Below the pieces are notes generated by a model. It did no database searches. It had not been told where the DNA came from and saw nothing but the letters and a program-made list of their open reading frames with translations. The position numbers and the translations under genes were made by a program. DNA of 64,000 nt. It comes from an uncultured Sulfitobacter sp. (GTDB taxonomy: Bacteria > Pseudomonadota > Alphaproteobacteria > Rhodobacterales > Rhodobacteraceae). Of the stretch, positions 30,312-38,335 are shown in pieces. The stretch lies in the NCBI RefSeq assembly GCF_947500075.1, contig NZ_CANMQS010000001.1, forward strand, positions 744,001 to 808,000, in the 5' to 3' direction. Position 1 is the first letter of the stretch, and every line of letters begins with the position of its first letter.

Positions 30312-31738
30312 GATGCTTCCACTCCGTTGGTGTTCGAATTGTTGATCTTTGGGTGTCTCGCGACGCGTCTTGCAATGGGCCACATCACCGCGACAGCTGC
30401 CAGCAGGCTGATCGCTTCGATGCCGAAAACAACATTGTAGGGCGTCTGCACCGCATTTCCAGTTGCCCCCTGCAGCCCCACCAGAACGTCCCGGACAATC
30501 CCGGCAAGGGCCACGCCCACGCCTGCCGCGCAGGCCTGCGCGGCGCCCCACGCGCCCAGCGCAAGTCCAATGCGTTCCTTCGGCGCGCTGCGCATGGTGG
30601 CGGTCAACGTCGCGTGTCCAAAGAGCCCGGTGCCCAGACCCACAAGGAAGATGCCTGCCAGAAAGCTCACCACACCACCGCCCATGGAGGCGAAGATGAT
30701 CAGCGCAAACCCCGGTATCCCGATGGTGGCCCCGGTCAGCGCAAGATTGACAGGTACCGTGTCACCGCTCAGCAATCGCGACGCGATGCCAAAGCCCACA
30801 AGTGTGCCCGTTGCAAACAAGGCCGTCAGCTTGGTGGTGTCGGCCACCGACAGCCCCAACGCCTGTCCGCCGTAAGGCTCCAGCAGCACATCCGCCATGC
30901 CAAAGCCGAAGGTGCCCAGACAAATCACAACCAGCAACCGCATGATCCCATCGGTCTGCGCCAGCTGCGCCCATGCCTGCCTAAACGGTTGTGGCCGTGC
31001 GACTTTCATCTGCGCCGCCCGTTCGCGGCTGCGCGTCTCTTGTTTCCAGACGGCGATCAGGTTCAACGCCACGGTCACCACCGCACTGCCCTGAATGACC
31101 TGTATTAACCGACCCGGCGTGTAATTCTCCAACAACGCCCCATACACCAGCGCGCTCAAGACCATGCCCAGCAGGAGCATCACATACATCAGCCCCACGA
31201 CCTTGGGCTGATCGGCCTCTTCCACCAGATCCGTCGCCAACGCCAACCCGACCGTCTGCACGATATGGACACCGGCACCCACCAGCAGGAAGGCCAGTGC
31301 AGCCGCACTCAACCCGATCCACCTGGGCGCGTCGACCGCTTCGCCATAGCCAGACAGAACCAGCAGCGCGAAGGGCATGATCGCAAAGCCACCAAACTGA
31401 CACAACGTGCCTTTCCAGATGTAGGGAATGCGCCTCAGCCCAAGGGCAGAAACGTGCACATCAGACTTGTAGCCAATCAGCGTGCGGAAGGGCGCAAACA
31501 CCAGCGGCAGCGCCAGCATCACCGCAACAAGGGTCGCGGGGACGTTCAACTCGACAATCATCACCCGGTTCAGCGTCCCCACCAGCATGACAAGCGCCAT
31601 ACCAACCGTGACCTGAAACAGCGACAGCCGGAACAACCGCGACAGCGGCACCTCTGCCGTGGCCACATCCGCAAACGGCAGATACTTCGGCCCCAGCGCA
31701 GCCAGCTTCTGCGTCGCATATTTCCGATAGTCGAACAT
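30308..31738 (-). CDS. pucC: PucC-type BCD family MFS transporter / LH2 assembly protein
   Basis: 476 aa, about 12 TM; RLSLFQVTVGMALVMLVGTLNRVMIVELNVPATLVAVMLALPLVFAPFRTLIGYKSDVH is PucC-family; follows pucBA. Confidence 0.93.
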   Translation of the reverse strand: MFDYRKYATQKLAALGPKYLPFADVATAEVPLSRLFRLSLFQVTVGMALVMLVGTLNRVMIVELNVPATLVAVMLALPLVFAPFRTLIGYKSDVHVSALGLRRIPYIWKGTLCQFGGFAIMPFALLVLSGYGEAVDAPRWIGLSAAALAFLLVGAGVHIVQTVGLALATDLVEEADQPKVVGLMYVMLLLGMVLSALVYGALLENYTPGRLIQVIQGSAVVTVALNLIAVWKQETRSRERAAQMKVARPQPFRQAWAQLAQTDGIMRLLVVICLGTFGFGMADVLLEPYGGQALGLSVADTTKLTALFATGTLVGFGIASRLLSGDTVPVNLALTGATIGIPGFALIIFASMGGGVVSFLAGIFLVGLGTGLFGHATLTATMRSAPKERIGLALGAWGAAQACAAGVGVALAGIVRDVLVGLQGATGNAVQTPYNVVFGIEAISLLAAVAVMWPIARRVARHPKINNSNTNGVEAS

Positions 31739-31801
31739 CTAAGATTTCACGCACCGCGCGCAGGTCTGCGCAAGCGGCAACATGTCCTGAAATTTCATGG
31801 A

Positions 31802-31834
31802 ATTGAGCCCGCGCACCGCAGCCGCAGGCTCAAT
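31802..31834 (-). other. stem-loop immediately 3' of pucA
   Basis: ATTGAGCC...GGCTCAAT, 8-bp stem, 17-nt loop, 2 nt beyond the pucA stop on the - strand. Confidence 0.6.
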
Positions 31835-31836
31835 CT

Positions 31837-32193
31837 CTATTGTGTGATCGTCGGCGGCAGATGATCTGCCTGTAACGAAACGTGCTTTTCAGGCATCTGA
31901 ATGATGGCCTGCGCACTTGTCCCGTCAGGAAGGATCACTGTCACTTCGAGCCCGTCCGCTGTGGGCAGGGTGTATGACGCCGTTGCGGCTTCAACATCCG
32001 AAGGCTCAAGCACAGCTGCTGCTGCAACCCGGTCGCCTGTTCCCATAGGAACGCCTTGCAGGAAATCAGAGACCCAAGAGGTATTCTTGACCACCTGAAG
32101 GTGCACGGCAAATGAACCAACTGCGACAGCACCCAGGAAAATGGGAACGCCGACTGTTGGCGAAACAACAAGCCACATTTTTGCATTGTTCAT
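31837..32193 (-). CDS. pucA: light-harvesting 2 alpha subunit with long C-terminal extension
   Basis: MNNAKMWLVVSPTVGVPIFLGAVAVGSFAVHLQVVKNTSWVSDFLQG is an LH2 alpha core; 118 aa in total. Confidence 0.9.
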   Translation of the reverse strand: MNNAKMWLVVSPTVGVPIFLGAVAVGSFAVHLQVVKNTSWVSDFLQGVPMGTGDRVAAAAVLEPSDVEAATASYTLPTADGLEVTVILPDGTSAQAIIQMPEKHVSLQADHLPPTITQ

Positions 32194-32205
32194 GGTGTCT
32201 GCCCC

Positions 32206-32358
32206 CTATCCGAGCCACGGGGTCGCGATAGCGACCAATACGTGAGCAATGAGCGCGATCGCTCCGAAAACGCGCGTACCATCGATGAGATAGCTATGCA
32301 CTTCTTCAGCTTCTTCGAGCGTCAATCCGGTAGGCCAGACTTTGTCTTCGTCTGCCAT
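32206..32358 (-). CDS. pucB: light-harvesting 2 beta subunit (absent from the supplied ORF track, 50 aa)
   Basis: Manual translation: [66 protein letters not shown] upstream. Confidence 0.95.
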   Translation of the reverse strand: MADEDKVWPTGLTLEEAEEVHSYLIDGTRVFGAIALIAHVLVAIATPWLG

Positions 32359-32457
32359 GTGAGTCCTCCTCTTCTAATTGGAGGAAGCAAACCCACAAAT
32401 TGGCATCAAAATTGACTTCAACGAAACAAGTAGGATTGCTTCCTATGTGCGACATGG

Positions 32458-32475
32458 TGTCACTGTTACTTGACA
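32458..32475. promoter_or_regulatory. PpsR/CrtJ box 1, TGT-N12-ACA
   Basis: TGT CACTGTTACTTG ACA, 100 bp upstream of pucB. Confidence 0.8.
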
Positions 32476-32482
32476 CCGTCAA

Positions 32483-32500
32483 TGTAAATTTTTGTTGACA
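32483..32500. promoter_or_regulatory. PpsR/CrtJ box 2, TGT-N12-ACA
   Basis: TGT AAATTTTTGTTG ACA, 7 bp from box 1. Confidence 0.8.
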
Positions 32501-32630
32501 TATTGCGCACTTCGTCTCATCGCCGCCAATCCGCGCCTTCCCGCGCAGCTGCCCAGAGGGTCGAATCGACGCCAGCACGCCGCACAGGTGCCTGACCACA
32601 ACCCTCACGGCCCAACGCACCGCCAACAGA

Positions 32631-32660
32631 AAAGGGCCCACGCCACGGCGCAGGCCCTTT
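32631..32660 (-). terminator. Rho-independent terminator of the pyrimidine ABC transporter operon
   Basis: RC: AAAGGGCCTGCGCCGTGGCGTGGGCCCTTT then TCTG; downstream of the stop at 32696. Confidence 0.75.
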
Positions 32661-32695
32661 CACCCCTTCGGGTCGCGTCAAAACGTCAAAGCGCC

Positions 32696-33685
32696 TTAGT
32701 TCAACGCCTTGTCCGTGATCTGATGGGTCCAGGCCCCTTCGGGCGCCTTGGAGATGACCGGATCAGAACCACCCGCCAGCAGCGAAGCCACCGTGCGCTC
32801 GTAATCCGCCACGTCCAGCGCGCCATTCGACCCGGCGGTCAGTTTGGCCACTTCCCCCATCATCCGGCGCTGGTGCTTCTCGGTCTGCGCGCCGGAGGCA
32901 TCGTTTTCCAGCACGATATCCGCCGCTTCGTCCGGGTTCTCCTCTGCATACTTCCAGCCCTTCATGGACGCGCGCACGAACCGCACCATCCGGTCTTCAA
33001 ACGCCGGATCGGCAAGGTTCTCTTCCAGCACATAAAGACCGTCTTCCAAGGTCGCCACGCCCTGATCTTCGTATTTGAACACCTGCAGATCATCCGGGCT
33101 CAACCCCGCGTCGATCACCTGCCAGTATTCATTGTAGGTCATCGTTGACACACAGGCCGCCTGCTGCTGCAGCAAGGGGTCGACGTTGAAACCCTGCTTG
33201 AGCACCTCAACACCATCCGCACCGCCGGTTGTCGGAATGCCCAACTGCGACATCCAGCTCAGGAACGGGAATTCATTGCCAAAGAACCAGACGCCCAGTG
33301 TCTTGCCTTTGAAATCATCCGTGCTGGCAATGCCTGCGTCCTTGCGGCAGGTCAGCATCATGCCCGAGGATTTGAACGGCTGCGCGATATTGACCATGTT
33401 CAGGCCTTTCTCCCGCGCCGACAGCGCCGCTGGCATCCACTCCACAGTGACATCCGCACCGCCACCGGCCAGCACCTGTGTGGGTGCAATATCAGGCCCG
33501 CCGGGCTTGATCGTCACATCCAGCCCCTCTTCCTCGTAAAACCCCTTGTCCAGCGCCACATAGTAGCCCGCAAACTGCGCCTGCGTGACCCACTTGAGCT
33601 GCAACGTCACGTCGTCCGCTGCCTGGGCCAACGTGCCCCAGAGGCCAACGGCAACCGTCGCCGCTGCTTTTGATACAAAATTCAT
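32696..33685 (-). CDS. ABC transporter substrate-binding protein (NMT1/THI5-like)
   Basis: DDVTLQLKWVTQAQFAGYYVALDKGFYEEEGLDVTIKPGGPDIAPTQVLAGGGADVTVEW. Confidence 0.92.
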   Translation of the reverse strand: MNFVSKAAATVAVGLWGTLAQAADDVTLQLKWVTQAQFAGYYVALDKGFYEEEGLDVTIKPGGPDIAPTQVLAGGGADVTVEWMPAALSAREKGLNMVNIAQPFKSSGMMLTCRKDAGIASTDDFKGKTLGVWFFGNEFPFLSWMSQLGIPTTGGADGVEVLKQGFNVDPLLQQQAACVSTMTYNEYWQVIDAGLSPDDLQVFKYEDQGVATLEDGLYVLEENLADPAFEDRMVRFVRASMKGWKYAEENPDEAADIVLENDASGAQTEKHQRRMMGEVAKLTAGSNGALDVADYERTVASLLAGGSDPVISKAPEGAWTHQITDKALN

Positions 33686-33720
33686 GGTCGTACTCCCTTC
33701 ATACTTCTCTTCTTTTGTTG

Positions 33721-34563
33721 TTAGTGCCTCTGACTTGGATGCCAGAAGGTGACCGATCTCTCGATCAATGCCATCGCGCCATAAAAGGCAGAGCCGGTGA
33801 TGGCCGCGACAACAATCTCTGCCCACACCAGATCAAGCGCAAGCTGACCCACCGATGTGGAGATCCGAAAGCCCATCCCCTTGACGGGAGAGCCGAAAAA
33901 TTCAGCAACAATCGCCCCGATCAGCGCCAGCGTGGTGCCAATCTTGAGCCCGTTGAAGATAAACGGCATCGCCGCAGGCAGCCGCAGTTTGGCGAGCGTG
34001 GACCAATAGCCTGCCGCATAGGTCCGCATCAGGTCACGCTGCATGGCCGACGTGTCCTGTAACCCCTGCACAGTGTTCACCAGCATCGGAAAGAACACCA
34101 TGACCACCACAACCGCCGCTTTGGATTGCCAATCAAATCCGAACCACATCACCAGTATCGGCGCCATCCCGATGACAGGCAAGGCCGCGACGAAATTCCC
34201 CACCGGCAGCAATCCGCGCCGCAGGAAATCGTAGCGATCCACCAGCAATGCCACCAGAAACGCCGCCCCACAGCCGATGATATATCCTGTCAAAGCGCCC
34301 TTGATCACCGTCTGCACGAAATCCACCCACAGGATGTCCAGCGATGCCGCAAACCGCGCTGCAATGGCAGAGGGGGCCGGCAACAGCACCTGATTGATCT
34401 CGAACCCGCGCACGATCCCTTCCCAGATCGCAATCAACGTCGCCCCAAACACAATCGGCGCGCCCAGCCCGGTCCACTTCGACGCAGGCCGCCGCGACAA
34501 CCAGACATTCAGCGCCCAGCCTGCCGCCCAGACCGCGATGGCAAAGACCAGCCAGCCCATCAC
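33721..34563 (-). CDS. ABC transporter permease
   Basis: EAA-type motif AAGYWSTLAKLRLPAAMPFIFNGLKIGTTLALIGAIVAEFFGS. Confidence 0.92.
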   Translation of the reverse strand: MMGWLVFAIAVWAAGWALNVWLSRRPASKWTGLGAPIVFGATLIAIWEGIVRGFEINQVLLPAPSAIAARFAASLDILWVDFVQTVIKGALTGYIIGCGAAFLVALLVDRYDFLRRGLLPVGNFVAALPVIGMAPILVMWFGFDWQSKAAVVVVMVFFPMLVNTVQGLQDTSAMQRDLMRTYAAGYWSTLAKLRLPAAMPFIFNGLKIGTTLALIGAIVAEFFGSPVKGMGFRISTSVGQLALDLVWAEIVVAAITGSAFYGAMALIERSVTFWHPSQRH

Positions 34564-35423
34564 GCCATCCCCATCCGTCTAAGCGTGACCCGCTGCACAA
34601 ACCCGATGATCCCGACCAAAGCCGCCGCCAGGGCTGCCGCCATGATCAGCGCCGACCAGATCTGAATGGTCTGCCCGTAATAACTCCCCGCCAGCAACCG
34701 CGCGCCCAATCCGGCCACAGCCCCCGTCGGCAATTCCCCCACAATCGCCCCCACAAGCGAGGCCGCCATCCCGATCTTCAGCGAGGTAAACAGATACGGC
34801 ATCGACGCAGGCAGGCGCAGCTTCCAGAACATCTGGCTGCCGCTGGCATGCCAGGTCCGCATCTGGTCGAGCTGCATCTGATCCGGGCTGCGCAGCCCCT
34901 TCACCATGCCGACAACCACCGGGAAGAACGACAGATACATCGAAATCATCGCCTTGGGCAGCAGCCCCGAAATTCCCACCGCGTTCAGCACCACGATGAT
35001 CATCGGCGCAATCGCCAGAATGGGAATGGTCTGACTGGCAATGACCCAGGGCATCACGCTCATGTCCATGGTGCGGTTGAAGACAATCCCCACCGCCAGC
35101 AGAATGCCCAGCGCCGTGCCCAACGCGAACCCCAACAAGGTGGCACTCAGGGTAATCCAGGAATGATAGATCAACGACCGCTTGGAGGTAATCTTCTTCT
35201 CCACCGTCGTCTTCCAGATCTCCGCCCCCACCTGATGCGGTGCCGGCAGCTTCGGCTTCTCCTGAGACCAGGTATCCTCCACAACGCGGCCAAACGTCAG
35301 CACCTCCCCCGACCTTGTCGCCTTGTCATAGGCCCAGGGCGCGTTCAGCCAAACCGCGGCGGCGTACCACAGCACAAAGATGCACCCCACAACGGTCAAG
35401 ACAGGCACGACGGATGCTCTCAC
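34560..35423 (-). CDS. ABC transporter permease
   Basis: ASGSQMFWKLRLPASMPYLFTSLKIGMAASLVGAIVGE; overlaps the next gene by 4 nt. Confidence 0.92.
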   Translation of the reverse strand: MRASVVPVLTVVGCIFVLWYAAAVWLNAPWAYDKATRSGEVLTFGRVVEDTWSQEKPKLPAPHQVGAEIWKTTVEKKITSKRSLIYHSWITLSATLLGFALGTALGILLAVGIVFNRTMDMSVMPWVIASQTIPILAIAPMIIVVLNAVGISGLLPKAMISMYLSFFPVVVGMVKGLRSPDQMQLDQMRTWHASGSQMFWKLRLPASMPYLFTSLKIGMAASLVGAIVGELPTGAVAGLGARLLAGSYYGQTIQIWSALIMAAALAAALVGIIGFVQRVTLRRMGMA

Positions 35424-35436
35424 ACACCACCCCCTG

Positions 35437-35490
35437 CTTCCAAATGGTTCAAAAACCTCCCCGAAGGGCCGATCCGCAAAAAGCGCCCCT
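35437..35490 (+). repeat. CTTCCAAATGGT-type dispersed repeat, copy A
   Basis: CTTCCAAATGGTTCAAAAACCTCCCCGAAGGGCC...; intergenic in the ABC operon; 3' boundary approximate. Confidence 0.6.
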
Positions 35491-35492
35491 CG

Positions 35493-36266
35493 TTACTCAT
35501 CCAGATGCCCCGCCCGCAACCCTTCCCGCACCCGATGCGCCACTTCCAGAAACGCAGGTGTGTCGCGAATATCGAGCGGCCGCTCCTTGGGCAGCGGACT
35601 GTCAATCACATCCGTGATCCGTCCCGGCCGGGGTGACATGACGACAATCTTGGTGCTCAGATACACCGCCTCAGGGATCGAATGGGTGACAAAGGCAATC
35701 GTCTTCTCTGTCCGTGCCCACAGCTTCAACAACTGCTCATTGAGGTGATCGCGCACAATCTCATCCAGCGCCCCGAAAGGTTCATCCATCAGCAAGATAT
35801 CCGCGTCAAACGACAACGCCCGCGCAATGCTGGCGCGCTGCTGCATGCCCCCGGACAATTGCCACGGGAATTTCTTCTCAAACCCTGCAAGCTCCACCAG
35901 TTCCAACACCCGCGCAACCCGCTCCGCCTGCTCCGCCTTGGAAATCCCCATGATTTCCAACGGCAGACGAATATTCCCCCCAATCGTCCGCCACGGATAG
36001 AGCCCCGCCGCCTGAAACACATAGCCATAGGCCCGGTTCTTCCGCGCGTCCTCAGGCGAGACCCCATTGACGGTGATCTGCCCCCCCGTCGGTTGCTCCA
36101 GATCCGCCATCACCCGCAGAAAGGTGGTTTTGCCACAGCCCGACGGGCCAATGAAGGAAACGAAGTCGCCTGCATCAATGTCGAGGGTGACGCCTTTGAG
36201 AGCGTCAACAGGACCGTCGTTCGTCTGAAACGTGAGGTCGAGATCTTTGGCCGCAATTACACTCAC
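35493..36266 (-). CDS. ABC transporter ATP-binding protein
   Basis: GPSGCGKTTFLRVMADLEQPTGG; LSGGMQQRASIARAL; LLMDEPFGALDE. Confidence 0.95.
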   Translation of the reverse strand: MSVIAAKDLDLTFQTNDGPVDALKGVTLDIDAGDFVSFIGPSGCGKTTFLRVMADLEQPTGGQITVNGVSPEDARKNRAYGYVFQAAGLYPWRTIGGNIRLPLEIMGISKAEQAERVARVLELVELAGFEKKFPWQLSGGMQQRASIARALSFDADILLMDEPFGALDEIVRDHLNEQLLKLWARTEKTIAFVTHSIPEAVYLSTKIVVMSPRPGRITDVIDSPLPKERPLDIRDTPAFLEVAHRVREGLRAGHLDE

Positions 36267-36270
36267 GTAC

Positions 36271-36711
36271 TCAAGCCTCCACTGTGATCATGCCACGCCC
36301 CTGTGCCACGAGGCGCTCCAGACCGCTCTCGAACACCTCCGCGTAGGGACCAATGTACCGGATGCCATCCTCCTTGGTATCGCCGTCCGCAAACGGAGAG
36401 ATTTTACCCACAATCTCTGACTGCCAATCGACCTCAGCGAGCCTCTCGCTTGGGGGGCAGTCCTGCATCCTGCGCAGAAACATCGCCGCATCTTCCGGCA
36501 TGAAGCCCCTCAACGCCGCGTCCCCCAAGTCAAGGCATTCCGAGCAATAGAGCGGCCGCCTGCCCGCATCCGCACCAATCAGATAGCTGAGGACCGGCAC
36601 CGCCCTATCCAGCTCTGTCGGGTCTTGCAGATCAAAATCCGTGTCCTCGGCCTCGATGAAGGAAACCACTGCGTCGCGGTCGACAGAGTAAAGCGTTGTT
36701 CTGATACCCAC
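36271..36711 (-). CDS. hypothetical protein (possibly YfbM/DUF1877-like)
   Basis: 146-aa ORF between ABC ATPase and dihydropyrimidinase genes; weak resemblance only. Confidence 0.6.
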   Translation of the reverse strand: MGIRTTLYSVDRDAVVSFIEAEDTDFDLQDPTELDRAVPVLSYLIGADAGRRPLYCSECLDLGDAALRGFMPEDAAMFLRRMQDCPPSERLAEVDWQSEIVGKISPFADGDTKEDGIRYIGPYAEVFESGLERLVAQGRGMITVEA

Positions 36712-38172
36712 TCAAATCCCCGCCGGAATATTCAACGGATCCCGCTTGATCATCTTGGGCGAGGTCAACGCCTTCCACTTCGACAACGCCACATTCGCTG
36801 ACGGGAACGCGGGCCTCGGCACAAACTTCCCCCGCCCCGGATTGGCCTGCGAATTCTGCCCCCAGGCCCAGATCACATCGCCCCGGCTCAGTGTATAGCG
36901 CGCATTCGCCGTCACCTCGAACCCCTCGAACACATTGTAATCCAATACCGAATGATGGTTCGCAGGCGAAATCGACTTGGTGATCTTCGGATCCCACACC
37001 ACAATATCCGCATCCGCCCCCTCAACAATCGCCCCCTTGCGCGGATAGATGTTCAGGATCTTCGCCACATTGGTGGAGGTCGCCGCCACAAACTCATTCG
37101 GCGTCAACCGTCCCGTCTCAACCCCTTCCGTCCAGAGAACGCTCAAGCGCTCCTCCAACCCATTGGACCCATTGGGAATGATCCGAAAATCATCCCGCCC
37201 CGCCCGCTTCTGCTCGGTGGAAAACGCCGCATGATCCGTCGCCACAACCTGCAACGACCCCGCCTGCAACCCCGCCCAAAGCGAGTCCTGATGGTCCTTG
37301 GACCGAAACGGTGGCGACATGACCCTTCGCGCCGCATGGTCCCAGTCTTTGTTGAAATACTCACTCTCATCCAGTGTCAGAAACTGGATAAGCGGCTCTC
37401 CATAAACCCGCATCCCCTTCTGCCGCGCCCGCCGGATGGCCTCGTGCGTCTGCTCGCAGGACACATGCACGATGTACAAGGGCACCCCTGCGGTATCGGC
37501 AATCGTAATCGCCCTGTTCGCCGCTTCGCCCTCCAACTCAGGCGGACGGCTGTAGGCATGCCCCTCCGGCCCGGTGATCCCCTGATCCATGTACTTCTGC
37601 TGCAATTCCGCAACCAGATCGCCGTTCTCCGCATGCACCATCGGCAGCGCACCCAGCTCCGCACAGCGCTTGAAAGAGGCGAACATCTCATCATCCTCAA
37701 TCATCAGCGCACCCTTGTAGGCCATGAAATGCTTGAAGGAATTGACGCCCATATCCACAGCGTCCTTCATCTCGTTGAAAACAGTCTCATCCCAGCCCGT
37801 GATCGCCATGTGGTATCCCACATCCGAACAGATCTGCGGCGCCGACTTCCGGTGCCACTCGTTGATGGCGTTCTTGATCGACCCATCTTCCCCCGGCAGA
37901 CAGAAATCCACAATCATCGTGGTCCCGCCACAGGCCGCCGCCCATGTGCCACTCTCAAAGGTCTCCGCCGCCGTGGTCCCCATGAAAGGCATCTCAAGAT
38001 GCGTATGCGGATCAATCCCGCCGGGGATCACATAGGCCCCCTCGGCGTCGATATATTCATCGCCCACCAGATCCTCACCAATGCGCACGATCTTCTCACC
38101 CTCAATCAGCACATCCGCTTTCCATGTCCGGTCCGCCGTACAGACCATCCCACCTTTGATCACCTTGCTCAT
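36712..38172 (-). CDS. hydA: dihydropyrimidinase
   Basis: VIPGGIDPHTHLEMPFMGTTAAETFESGTWAAACGGTTMIVDF; FKHFMAYKGALMIEDDEMF; ATDHAAFS. Confidence 0.94.
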   Translation of the reverse strand: MSKVIKGGMVCTADRTWKADVLIEGEKIVRIGEDLVGDEYIDAEGAYVIPGGIDPHTHLEMPFMGTTAAETFESGTWAAACGGTTMIVDFCLPGEDGSIKNAINEWHRKSAPQICSDVGYHMAITGWDETVFNEMKDAVDMGVNSFKHFMAYKGALMIEDDEMFASFKRCAELGALPMVHAENGDLVAELQQKYMDQGITGPEGHAYSRPPELEGEAANRAITIADTAGVPLYIVHVSCEQTHEAIRRARQKGMRVYGEPLIQFLTLDESEYFNKDWDHAARRVMSPPFRSKDHQDSLWAGLQAGSLQVVATDHAAFSTEQKRAGRDDFRIIPNGSNGLEERLSVLWTEGVETGRLTPNEFVAATSTNVAKILNIYPRKGAIVEGADADIVVWDPKITKSISPANHHSVLDYNVFEGFEVTANARYTLSRGDVIWAWGQNSQANPGRGKFVPRPAFPSANVALSKWKALTSPKMIKRDPLNIPAGI

Positions 38173-38204
38173 GCCGTATCTCCCATCCGCCTATCTTTTC
38201 TCCA

Positions 38205-38326
38205 AAAATATCCCGGGGTCCGGGGCAGAGCCCCGAAAGAAAGCAACACTCAACTCAAGCACGTCATATCCAACCAAGCACCCCGGAATTTTTCAAAAAT
38301 TCCGATCGTTTTCTTTCAAAGAAAAC
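38205..38326. repeat. intercistronic cluster of consecutive palindromes
   Basis: GGGTCCGGGGCAGAGCCCCG; GGAATTTTT-C-AAAAATTCC (38285-38303); GTTTTCTTT-C-AAAGAAAAC (38308-38326). Confidence 0.75.
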
Positions 38327-38335
38327 GCCTCCACC

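Noticed and set aside
32306-32641. 111-aa - strand ORF overlapping pucB and its promoter
   Set aside because: Different frame from pucB, spans the PpsR boxes, no domain; almost certainly spurious.
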